In this document: positions 44,101-51,763 of the stretch, piece by piece
Numbering within the stretch: the stretch's first letter is position 1
How the letters are laid out: each line of letters opens with the position of its first letter
NCBI RefSeq assembly: GCF_904848625.1
Contig: NZ_CAJHCP010000004.1
Location: 248,001-312,000 of the forward strand
Source of the DNA: Paraburkholderia metrosideri
GTDB taxonomy: Bacteria > Pseudomonadota > Gammaproteobacteria > Burkholderiales > Burkholderiaceae
Length of the DNA stretch: 64,000 nucleotides
Direction of reading: 5' to 3'
Position numbers and translations under genes: made by a program
The notes under the pieces: model-generated
What the model saw: only the letters and a program-made list of their open reading frames with translations
The model's database searches: none
What the model was told of the DNA's origin: nothing

Positions 44101-44595
44101 GCCAGGCTCCATGCGGATCAGGTAGCGGATTTCCCGCTGCAGCCGCTGGTTCAGCGCGACGAGGAAGTCGGCGGTCACCATCGGGGTCCGGTCGATGCTC
44201 GCGACGAACTCGGCAAAGCGCGGCGTCATTGGACGCTTGACGCGGTACGGCGCAAGCTCGACGGCGAGCCCTTCCGAATACTCGAACGGGAATTGCTCGG
44301 CCGACGGTTCCAGAAAGAAGTCGAACGGGTTGTAGACGGCCATTTCGGCGATCAGGTCGACGGTGACCTTGAACTCGCGCGTCTTCTCGGGAAAGACCAA
44401 TCGTGCCTGGTAGTTGGCGAATGCGTCCTGTTGCCAGTTGATAAAGTGTTCGGCCGGCTCGACTCGCATCGAATACGAGAGGATCGGAGTACGGCAATGC
44501 GGCGCAGGCCTGAGACGCACGACCTGGGGCGACAGCGCAACCAGCCTGTCGTAGCGGTAATGTGTGACGTGATGCAACGCGACGCGTATGGACAC
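41110..44595 (-). CDS. Large transglutaminase-like protein with DUF2126
   Basis: A 1161-residue protein. Residues 1-~280 are a transglutaminase module with N-terminal beta domain ([28 protein letters not shown]) and triad Cys180 ([10 protein letters not shown]), His229 ([10 protein letters not shown]) and Asp245 (WIGLDPTSG). The remaining ~880 residues match DUF2126, beginning [25 protein letters not shown], with [32 protein letters not shown] and [11 protein letters not shown]. GTG 44595 is taken as start because AGGAG lies six bases upstream and [16 protein letters not shown] is the family N terminus. It is the first gene of the operon with the ATP-grasp/alpha-E fusion and second transglutaminase. 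The function is unknown; a peptide-bond-forming or -cleaving role is predicted. Confidence 0.9.
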   Translation of the reverse strand: [1161 protein letters not shown]

Positions 44596-44994
44596 ACCGG
44601 ACTCCTGGATGAAGGATGGCAGCCCGCCAAAAAGCAAGCTTCATGCCGTTGATCAAAAAAACCGCGTGAACTGTCTTGAATTGCCGGTACTGCTGTGAAC
44701 CGGTGTTATCTGCCGGAATCACCGCCTGTTGCGAAGTGTGCCGCATGCGACGCACGCCCGGTCGAATGAATAACGCGGCTTTTCCCAGCCTTTTGCGCAG
44801 CGGCGGCGAAGCCTCGGCGAGCCTGCCGCGACGCCGCGCACCAAAGCGGCGCAGCACGCGTGCACGATCATGCACGTAATGTGCGTTAAACCAGTGACGT
44901 CTGGCAAACGCGGCATGAAGATTGCGGCCCATCCGTCTCGTTCTCGCTGTTCTTTTCGCTCACGACTGCCACTCATCCACCCCGGGCTCGACCG
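44596..44994. promoter_or_regulatory. Divergent promoter region
   Basis: About 400 bases between the DUF2126 operon (minus) and the metallopeptidase gene (plus); promoters for both must lie here. No clear -35/-10 pair, dyad or regulator site could be fixed by eye. Confidence 0.45.
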
Positions 44995-46389
44995 ATGAAA
45001 ACCTTCCACTGCAATCACTGCTCGCACCTCGTCTTCTATGAAAACGTCCGCTGCGAACGCTGTGAGTCATTGCTCGGCTATGTACCCGAACTCGCGGAAA
45101 TCAGCGCGTTCGAAGACGCCGGCGAAGGACACTGGCGGAGCCTGCATCCCGCCGCCGATGGCGCGCTGTTTCGCCAGTGTCACAACTACGCCGTTGAAAA
45201 CGTTTGCAACTGGATGATCCCTGCCGATTCGCCCGACGCACTATGCCGCGCCTGTCAGTTGACCCGCACGATTCCGAATCTGAGCGCGCCGGACAACCGT
45301 CTGTACTGGTACCGGCTGGAAATGGCGAAGCGTCGCCTGCTTTACACGTTGGCAGAACTCGGGCTCGACGTGAAATCGCGTCAGACGGACCCGGAGTATG
45401 GCCTTGCCTTTGAGTTTCTCGAAGACGGCGGCGACGGCGCGCATGTGATGACCGGGCACGACAACGGACTGATCACGCTCAATATCGCCGAAGCCGACGA
45501 TGCGCACCGCGAGGAGGTCCGCACCGCGATGGGCGAGCCGTATCGCACGCTGCTCGGTCATTTCCGGCATGAAACCGGGCACTACTACTTCAGCCAGCTG
45601 GTGGAGAACAATCCGCGCTGGCTCGAACCGTACCGCAAGCTGTTCGGCGACGAGAGCGTCGACTATGGCGAGGCGCTAAATGCGTACTATCGCGACGGCG
45701 CGCCCGCCGACTGGCAGTCGTCGTTTATCAGCGCCTATGCCACGATGCATCCGTGGGAAGACTGGGCGGAAACATGGGCGCACTACATGCTGATCGTCGA
45801 TGTGCTGGATACGTCAACGTCCTATGGCGTCGCGCTGCTGCCCGACGATCCGAGCGAGCCGACGTTGACGGATCGCACGCCGGTTGAAGACGCCAGCTTC
45901 GAGAATTTGATGAAGCGCTGGTTTCCGCTCACCTATGCGTTGAACAGCCTGAACCGCAGTCTCGGGATGGCGGATGGGTATCCGTTTACGCTAGCGGCGC
46001 CGGTGGTCGACAAGCTGCGTTTCGTGCATCGCGTGATTGCGGAGGCGGGCGACAAATCGCGGCCGAGGGAGGCGGCGACACCGGCCGGGGAAACGGCGCC
46101 GCCGGGCCATGCAGCACAGGCAGCTGGCGTTGCGCAGGCTGGTTCGCCGGCGCCCTTGCCGCCGCCGGCGCAAGCGACGGCAAATGACGCGCCTGTGACG
46201 CCTGCAGAGCCGCCAGCCCCGCCGGTTGCCGCGCAAGCCGCGCCATCGTCGGCAGACGTGGCTGCGGCACAGCCGCAGCCACCCGCCCCGCCGGTTGTTG
46301 CGCCGGCATCTGCAACAGAGCCGGCCGGAGCGCCGGCCAAGCCAACACCGCCCGCAACCGGCACGGCACCCGTTCCGCAGAGTCAGTAG
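44995..46389 (+). CDS. Zinc-ribbon putative metallopeptidase
   Basis: A 464-residue protein. A zinc ribbon opens it (Cys6-x2-Cys9 and Cys20-x2-Cys23, in HCNHCSHLVFYENVRCERC). A second Cys set lies at 71, 84 and 87. The centre carries a zincin motif, His192-Glu193-Thr-Gly-His196, in LLGHFRHETGHYYF, with LDTSTSYG further on. The last ~115 residues are Ala/Pro-rich low complexity without a domain. No signal peptide, so it is cytosolic. It is divergent from the DUF2126/ATP-grasp operon, and this peptidase family tends to keep that company. It may process the product of that system. No strong ribosome site precedes the ATG. Confidence 0.85.
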   Translation: MKTFHCNHCSHLVFYENVRCERCESLLGYVPELAEISAFEDAGEGHWRSLHPAADGALFRQCHNYAVENVCNWMIPADSPDALCRACQLTRTIPNLSAPDNRLYWYRLEMAKRRLLYTLAELGLDVKSRQTDPEYGLAFEFLEDGGDGAHVMTGHDNGLITLNIAEADDAHREEVRTAMGEPYRTLLGHFRHETGHYYFSQLVENNPRWLEPYRKLFGDESVDYGEALNAYYRDGAPADWQSSFISAYATMHPWEDWAETWAHYMLIVDVLDTSTSYGVALLPDDPSEPTLTDRTPVEDASFENLMKRWFPLTYALNSLNRSLGMADGYPFTLAAPVVDKLRFVHRVIAEAGDKSRPREAATPAGETAPPGHAAQAAGVAQAGSPAPLPPPAQATANDAPVTPAEPPAPPVAAQAAPSSADVAAAQPQPPAPPVVAPASATEPAGAPAKPTPPATGTAPVPQSQ

Positions 46390-46430
46390 CGTGAACGCGT
46401 TACCTCTTCCAAACTGACGATGCCCGCAAA

Positions 46431-46466
46431 AAAGCCCGCCGCCGGATCAACCGGCAGCGGGCTTTC
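46431..46466. terminator. Bidirectional terminator
   Basis: GCCCGCCGCCGG and CCGGCAGCGGGC form a 12-bp stem with one mismatch and an ATCAA loop, flanked by A's on the left and T's on the right. It ends the metallopeptidase gene and the minus-strand DUF3443 gene. Confidence 0.88.
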
Positions 46467-46500
46467 TCCATCAACGGCACAACGAACCCAGCACCGTCAA

Positions 46501-47799
46501 TCAGTACGCCACATACGGCCCTGTCCCGCCGGGTGTCGTCTGCTGCTCGACGGCCGCATAGATGTTGCGGCCATAGAAAAACGGCAGTCCCCAATCGAAC
46601 ACCGACGACGCCACGAAAGCCGGTCCCGCCAGCAACGGCAGCGCCGAATCGCCCGCATATGTCTGCGCGATCGATGTCGCGTTGCCGACCGTAAAGTTCA
46701 CCGCGCTCGTCACGCCATTCACGCCTTCGATCGTCGCGCTCAATTGCGCCGTCGAGACCGGACAGTAATACGCGCCGTTCGGACTGGCGCACGCAGGCAT
46801 CGCGCTGGTCTGGAAGAACAGCCCGGTCGAACCGCTGTCCAGGATACTGTGCGCATACGTCGTACCGTTCTGCACTGTCGTGAACGTGCCATTCGATGGA
46901 CTGACGCCGATCACCTGCGCACTGCCGAGCGAGTTGTTGCTCTGCGTGCCGATGCCGAACACCAGTTGCCCGCTGACCGACTGCGCCGCACCCGATACGG
47001 TCGGGAGACTCAGCATCGAGCCGTTGTTGTCGGTGGCGAAGTAAGGGATCGGATTGGCCACCTGATATTTTTCATCCAGCGGAATCGACGTACAGGCGGT
47101 GCCATTGCAACCGTAGTACGTACCGGCCAGCGCCTGTTCAACACAGTTCGCACCGCAATCGTGCTTGAACACGCCGATGCCGAGAATCCCATTGGCCTGC
47201 AACGTGGCCGGCGTGTTACGCGACGCGCCCACGCTCGAACAATCGGAAGGCAACGAAGCGTAGCCCGGATCGATCACCTGGATCGGCAGCGATGCTGCGG
47301 TTTCACCGGCTATCTGCAGATCGGCGAGCTTCACCGAACCCCACGTGTAGCCATCGAAAAATTGCATGCATTCGGCCACCCGATTGCCCGATGCGTCCTG
47401 CTGCTGCGGCAGGTTCATCGACGCGGGCAATTGCGAGGCGAACACCCGCACGCCCCATGAGCCGGTGTCCACCAGCATGTGGTCGATGGTCTGGCATTGG
47501 GTCGTGCCGGGCACGCAAAGCGTGACGCTGACGAACGGCATGTTCGGCACGTTACTCACGCCGGAGTCGACCGTCACACGTACCGCGTTAGCCGCAAGCA
47601 CTTGCGACGAAGGCGACGTGTTCGTCACGGTCGACCCCGTCGACGATGTGCTCGAATTACTCGAGCCGGTCGAACTGCTGGAGTTGGCGGTCGTGCTGGC
47701 GCCGCTGGAACCCCCGCCGCCTCCGCCGCCGCACGCGCTGACCACCAGCGCGAGCAAGGCCGCGCCCACCAGGGTAATGAACGAAGAGCTATGACGCAT
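46501..47799 (-). CDS. DUF3443 lipoprotein, aspartyl-protease-like
   Basis: A 432-residue envelope lipoprotein (lipobox ending at Cys23, followed by seven Gly and a Ser/Thr-rich linker to ~65). The body matches DUF3443 and shows two aspartic-protease-type motifs spaced as in pepsin lobes: DHMLVDTGSWGVRVF (Asp111) and AHSILDSGSTGLFFQ (Asp321). Cys-rich patches (CGANCVEQ, CNGTACTS) suggest disulfides. GGAG lies seven bases before ATG 47799; the much longer open frame to 48345 belongs to the upstream gene in another frame. It forms an operon with the DUF2844 gene 11 bases upstream. Protease activity is plausible but unproven. Confidence 0.85.
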   Translation of the reverse strand: MRHSSSFITLVGAALLALVVSACGGGGGGGSSGASTTANSSSSTGSSNSSTSSTGSTVTNTSPSSQVLAANAVRVTVDSGVSNVPNMPFVSVTLCVPGTTQCQTIDHMLVDTGSWGVRVFASQLPASMNLPQQQDASGNRVAECMQFFDGYTWGSVKLADLQIAGETAASLPIQVIDPGYASLPSDCSSVGASRNTPATLQANGILGIGVFKHDCGANCVEQALAGTYYGCNGTACTSIPLDEKYQVANPIPYFATDNNGSMLSLPTVSGAAQSVSGQLVFGIGTQSNNSLGSAQVIGVSPSNGTFTTVQNGTTYAHSILDSGSTGLFFQTSAMPACASPNGAYYCPVSTAQLSATIEGVNGVTSAVNFTVGNATSIAQTYAGDSALPLLAGPAFVASSVFDWGLPFFYGRNIYAAVEQQTTPGGTGPYVAY

Positions 47800-47810
47800 G
47801 ATCTGCTCCG

Positions 47811-48269
47811 TTATTGGATGACGCTGACATCGACGCCAGCGGGTACCGCTTGCGGCAGATACGCGTGGCCAGAAAACGCGCGCAGGTGTCCGCTGGAGAA
47901 GATCACCAGATCGCTGTTCGATACGGCGAGCGGTGTGCCACGACGGGTCGCCGTGGCGGCAACGTAGGTGTCGAACGAGGCGCCCAGCATCGCTTTCAGA
48001 TCGGGCAGCGTCGGGCCGTCCCACGCGACCCCGAACACGATCCCGCCCGGCGCGACGTACTCCCGTACCGCGGTGCCGGACGGCATCGTGATCAGGTGCA
48101 CCGAATACGCGCGTTGCGTCATCGCCGAATGAGCGACGGCGCGCAGGTGCGTCTGGTCGCTGTCGATGGTGCTGACGTTCTGGCCAAGCGTGGCGTGCGC
48201 GGCAAACGACAACGCGCAACCCGCCCCGAGCATTGCGCGAGCAATGCGGGTAAGGAGCATCGGTTTCAA
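47811..48269 (-). CDS. DUF2844 exported protein
   Basis: A 152-residue protein with a signal peptide (MLLTRIARAMLGAGCALSFAAHA, then TLGQNVSTI). The body is typical of DUF2844 (YSVHLITMPSGTAVREYVAPGGIVFGVAWDGPTLPDLKAMLG). DUF2844 genes are regular partners of DUF3443 genes in Burkholderia, as here. A TTG start at 48269 fits the AAGGA ribosome site (six to seven bases away); the in-frame ATG three codons later is too distant. Likely periplasmic; role unknown. Confidence 0.83.
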   Translation of the reverse strand: MKPMLLTRIARAMLGAGCALSFAAHATLGQNVSTIDSDQTHLRAVAHSAMTQRAYSVHLITMPSGTAVREYVAPGGIVFGVAWDGPTLPDLKAMLGASFDTYVAATATRRGTPLAVSNSDLVIFSSGHLRAFSGHAYLPQAVPAGVDVSVIQ

Positions 48270-48856
48270 GAGATTTCCTTCGACGTGAAACGCTCACGAC
48301 CCTGGCGATCAAACGAATCGCGAGCGCAAATTCAGGGGCGCACAACTGGTTGGGAGTGCCGGCATGGCATTCGAAGTCAGTTGGGCTGCGTGAATGCGTC
48401 TACGGAGTGGCGGGGCGAAACTTTAGTGAGCGTGACGGTGCGGAGCAATCGTTTGCGGAATGATTCAAACCTTTGACTGCAGCCATGCCGTTCGAACCGG
48501 TGGGAGCAATCGGGTCGTAATCAACGAGGAGTGGCGTTCTGACGGCCTTTTATGCGGATTGATTCGTTTAAAGCAAACCGCCGGTCCCGATAGCGAAGAC
48601 GCAGTAGAAATAATTCCATCTGTCCCGCATATATTCCAATTTGTAAGCGCATATTTAAAAATCCAACGAAAAACACCCTTTTCTTCTGACGATAAACGTC
48701 AGAAATCCCGCTTTCATGTGAAGAAAAAACAGCCGCACGATCGTCTCTCGGTACGCGCAAAAAAATACCGCGAATGACTCGACGGTCATTCGCGGCAGTG
48801 TCACTGCATCGAATTACGCTGCGCTCGAATCAGTCGATTCGAGCACAACGCAGTGG
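48270..48856. other. AT-rich gene-poor interval
   Basis: About 590 bases. From 48460 to 48760 the composition drops to much lower GC than the genes around. Short frames (48460-48777 plus, 48521-48760 minus) show no family features or ribosome sites. The only clear element is the phasin terminator. Confidence 0.45.
48761..48795 (-). terminator. Terminator of phasin gene
   Basis: CCGCGAATGAC (48768-48778) and GTCATTCGCGG (48785-48795) form a perfect 11-bp stem with a 6-base loop. On the minus strand it is followed by TATTTTTTTG. Confidence 0.88.
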
Positions 48857-49282
48857 CTACTTTTTCTGCTGCTGCAAAAGCGACTTCAGCTCCTGCACAT
48901 TCTCTTCTACGCGTTTTGCGATCACCGCATACGACTCCGCTTGCGTTTGATAAGCGGCTTGCGCGAGTTGCTGCATATCGGCGAGCGACTTATGCAGACT
49001 CTGCTGGATCAGCTCGGCGGTTTTCGACGAAGGCGTTACACCACCGGCCGACAGTTGCCCGGTGAGGGACTGCAATTCGCCCAAGGTTGAACGCAACATA
49101 TCGGCCTGCTTCTGGGCCAGCGACTGCATTCCCTGAAAAGCCGTCTGATTCGCCTGAACCAGTGCTTCCATGTCCTTGCGTCGCGCTTCCATGATGGCGG
49201 GTACGTCGAAGCCGGGGAGCTTGAATTGCTCCAGCATTTTGGTGAAATCGCCAAACGGATTGGCGGCGTCAGGTCGGTCCAT
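48857..49282 (-). CDS. Phasin family protein
   Basis: A 141-residue amphipathic, helix-rich protein. NPFGDFTKMLEQFKLPGFDVPAIMEARRKDMEALVQANQTAFQGMQSLAQKQADML is the phasin signature, and the rest is coiled coil ending in KSLLQQQKK. Phasins coat polyhydroxyalkanoate granules and affect their size. A strong AAGGAGGAT ribosome site and strong terminator suggest high expression. No pha synthase gene is in the window. Confidence 0.88.
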   Translation of the reverse strand: MDRPDAANPFGDFTKMLEQFKLPGFDVPAIMEARRKDMEALVQANQTAFQGMQSLAQKQADMLRSTLGELQSLTGQLSAGGVTPSSKTAELIQQSLHKSLADMQQLAQAAYQTQAESYAVIAKRVEENVQELKSLLQQQKK

Positions 49283-49633
49283 GCGAAATCCTCCTTAACG
49301 GTTAAATACTCGCGGCCCGTCCAGCGCCGTGAGATGTTTCCAGGGCTCGGACAGGTGGCCGCGACGTGTGCCATGCGCGCCGCAAAGCCTTACTGGTTCT
49401 GGGGTCGGACGGCACATCGGTTCAATCATGCGCTATCCGGAAACATTGCGCCAGCGGACTCTCCCTGGCTCGCGCGCTGCGTTTCGCCGATCCCGACGAC
49501 GAGCGGCATGGCCGGTGCAAGGTTTGGTAAGTTACACAACGGCTTCAGTAACCCTACGAATCGGCAGGTCGTCTATCGTTGCTCATGTGTCGGCGCACTG
49601 TGGCGTCGACGTTGTCTCGACGGGAGCGACATC
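49283..49633. other. Intergenic region
   Basis: About 350 bases holding the divergent upstream regions of the phasin gene and the small periplasmic protein gene. No promoter or RNA was identified by eye. Confidence 0.4.
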
Positions 49634-50086
49634 ATGAAAAAAGTACTTTTCAGCGCGGCTGTGGCCGCCTTTCTAAGCGTGGCCGCGACGGCTGCGTTCG
49701 CCCAGGACGTATCCGCACCTCCGCCCCCACCGCCGATGCACGGCGGCCCCGATCATGGCGACGGTGCGCACGAGCAACATGGTCCTGGAGGTCCGATGAT
49801 GGGCCCGCGCGGTCCCGCCTTCGCGGTGATCAACGATCTGGAACAACTGCGCCGCCTGTATGCGATGAGCGGACATGAAGGCGAAATCGTCGCGGTGTAT
49901 CACGACGTGCTGAGCAAGACGCAGGACCCGATGCTGCGCCACTACGTGTACGACTCGCTGGCTCGCGAGCAGTTGAAACCGGCTAATCCCGATCAGGCCA
50001 TCGCGACGCTGCGCACCAGTCTCGCGGAAGATCTGACGGCGGCGAACAAGCCGCCTCATGGTGCGCCGCCGGTTCAGCCTCAGTAA
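49634..50086 (+). CDS. Small periplasmic protein with His/Pro/Gly-rich segment
   Basis: A 150-residue exported protein. The signal peptide ends near AAFA before QDVSAPPPPPPMHGGPDHGDGAHEQHGPGGPMMG, a His-, Pro- and Met-rich stretch that could bind metal. A helical C-terminal half follows (FAVINDLEQLRRLYAMSGHEGEIVAVYHDVLSKTQDPMLRHYVYDSLAREQLKP). GGGAG lies eight bases before ATG 49634; the long upstream extension is rejected. Its 3' end overlaps the convergent LysR gene by seven bases. No family is recognised with confidence. Confidence 0.75.
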   Translation: MKKVLFSAAVAAFLSVAATAAFAQDVSAPPPPPPMHGGPDHGDGAHEQHGPGGPMMGPRGPAFAVINDLEQLRRLYAMSGHEGEIVAVYHDVLSKTQDPMLRHYVYDSLAREQLKPANPDQAIATLRTSLAEDLTAANKPPHGAPPVQPQ

Positions 50087-51042
50087 GTCGAGGTACCGCG
50101 AGCACGCGTGGTTCGCCCGCGCCTCTGCGGTGGCGTGACCTCCTGACGACGGCGCGCGAGCGCGAGAAACGCGCGCACCGCACCGTCGGTTTCGTCTGCG
50201 CGGCTGATCAGCAGAAGATCCGCCTGAAACTCTTTTTCGACGATGGGCCGATAGGTCAGGTTCGGGATCGTCACCTGGTCGAGCGGCGCGGGCACCAGCG
50301 CGACGCCCAGCCCGGCTGCGGCCAACGCCAGCACGCTGAGCGTGCTGGATACGCGATGCGCCACGTTCACGTCGAACCCATACTGCCGACGCAGCAGCGC
50401 GGCGCTGTCCTCTCCTGTGTCTTTGCCGTTCCCGGCTGAATAGACGATCAGCGGCTGCGCCGCGAGCGCTTTCAGCGACACGCGTTTCTTGCTGGCCAGT
50501 GCATGAGTGTCGGCCAGCGCCGCCATCATCGGCCAGGCGCCGATTTTCTCCGCGCGCAGTTGCGGGTCGAGTACGAGCCCCTGACTCGGGCAATAACCGA
50601 CATCGATTTCCCCAGCCAGGATCGCCTCCCCCTGCCGATGCGGCGCCATCTCTACCAGGTCCAGTTGCACCGCCGGATAGTTCTGTTGCAGCGCGCGCAA
50701 GTCGTTCATCAGCGTGCCGGTCAGCACCGCGTTGCCGGCAAAGCCGACCTTCACGTTGCCGGTCTCGCCACGCAGCGAGCGCTGCACAATCGCCTTCGCG
50801 CGCTCCGCCTGCGCCAGCGTACGACGCGCTTCAACCAGCAGCAACGCGCCCGCCTCGGTCAGCGCGACCTTCCTGCTCGTACGCATGAACAGCGCGCCGC
50901 CAATCTCTTCTTCGAGCGCGCGAATCTGCATGCTCAACGCCGGTTGCACAATATGAAGCTGTTCGGCGGCACGGCCGAAATGGCCCGTTTCGGCCACGGC
51001 GACGAAATAACGGAGATGGCGCAGATCCATGAGATTGATCAT
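50080..51042 (-). CDS. LysR family transcriptional regulator
   Basis: A 320-residue regulator with the standard winged helix (LRHLRYFVAVAETGHFGRAAEQLHIVQPALSMQIRALEEEIGGALFMRTSRKVALTEAG) and a BenM/CatM-like effector domain (GNVKVGFAGNAVLTGTLMNDLRAL, LGVALVPAPLDQV). A start at Met5 (51030) is equally possible. It is divergent from the SnoaL-like gene, and an array of ATTGAT half-sites fills the region overlapping its own start. Target: most likely that neighbour and itself. The last ~20 residues are Arg-rich and atypical. Confidence 0.9.
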   Translation of the reverse strand: MINLMDLRHLRYFVAVAETGHFGRAAEQLHIVQPALSMQIRALEEEIGGALFMRTSRKVALTEAGALLLVEARRTLAQAERAKAIVQRSLRGETGNVKVGFAGNAVLTGTLMNDLRALQQNYPAVQLDLVEMAPHRQGEAILAGEIDVGYCPSQGLVLDPQLRAEKIGAWPMMAALADTHALASKKRVSLKALAAQPLIVYSAGNGKDTGEDSAALLRRQYGFDVNVAHRVSSTLSVLALAAAGLGVALVPAPLDQVTIPNLTYRPIVEKEFQADLLLISRADETDGAVRAFLALARRRQEVTPPQRRGRTTRARGTSTY

Positions 51043-51069
51043 TTACATTGATGGATCAATCATATCAAT
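51034..51069. promoter_or_regulatory. ATTGAT half-site array (LysR operator candidate)
   Basis: Two ATTGAT hexamers (51034-51039, 51047-51052) are followed by two ATCAAT hexamers (51055-51060, 51064-51069). The inner pair makes the perfect dyad ATTGAT-GG-ATCAAT. The array overlaps the LysR start region and precedes the divergent SnoaL-like gene. Confidence 0.7.
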
Positions 51070-51172
51070 CTATTTGAGTTGTGACCGGTTTGGAGCGAAG
51101 CTATCGGTCGAAGGGGCGAATACACGTCCAACACACTTCCATTGCGCGTCGATAACCAAAAGGATTCTCATC

Positions 51173-51763
51173 ATGCAAACCGCTGACATTCAAACGTATC
51201 TGCAAGATCGCCAAAGCATTGCCGATCTGATGACGGGATGGATCCACCGAGATCTCGCGCAATGGGACTCGTTGCGCGATCTGTTTCACCCTGAAGGTGA
51301 AATCGAAGTGACCTGGTTTGAAGGACTGGCCAGCGAGTTTATCGACGCATCGATGCGCATGGGCCAATCCGATTTGCGCACCAAACACTTCATTGCGTCA
51401 CCCGTGGTGACGTTCAACGGCAACAAGGCGATCGTCGAAACCAACGCAGTGATCGTCGCCGAAAACGTCCGCTTGCATCTGGGCGGCAGTGCGCACAACC
51501 GCTTCTACGATCTCGTCGAAAAACGCAACGGCGCGTGGAAAATCGTCAAGCGTCAGAGCATTTACGACATGGGCTCGTTCACTTTTCCACGCGGTGTGGT
51601 CGAGATCGACGGCGCGGTGGTCGACCGTTATCCGCGCGAATATGCGCCGCTCGCTTATCTACTGGAAAAGAGTGGCTTTCCAGTGAAACGGGTGTTTGCG
51701 ACGAAAGGCAGCGAACTCGAAAAAGACATGAAGGCTGCGGGCGCGGCATGGCTCGCTAACTGA
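51173..51763 (+). CDS. SnoaL/NTF2-like domain protein
   Basis: A 196-residue cytosolic protein of the SnoaL-like (nuclear transport factor 2) fold: IQTYLQDRQSIADLMTGWIHRDLAQWDSLRDLFHPEGEIEVTWFEG, then a beta sheet (VVTFNGNKAIVETNAVIVAENVRL, HNRFYDLVEKRNGAWKIVKRQSIYD). The fold occurs in polyketide cyclases, steroid isomerases and dehydratases; the reaction is unassigned. AGGA precedes ATG 51173; the upstream extension in the longer frame covers the operator and is rejected. Likely controlled by the divergent LysR. Confidence 0.83.
   Translation: MQTADIQTYLQDRQSIADLMTGWIHRDLAQWDSLRDLFHPEGEIEVTWFEGLASEFIDASMRMGQSDLRTKHFIASPVVTFNGNKAIVETNAVIVAENVRLHLGGSAHNRFYDLVEKRNGAWKIVKRQSIYDMGSFTFPRGVVEIDGAVVDRYPREYAPLAYLLEKSGFPVKRVFATKGSELEKDMKAAGAAWLAN

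Noticed and set aside
48460..48777. 105-codon plus-strand frame in the AT-rich island
   Set aside because: No ribosome site, Lys/Ser-rich low-information product, and it runs into the phasin terminator.
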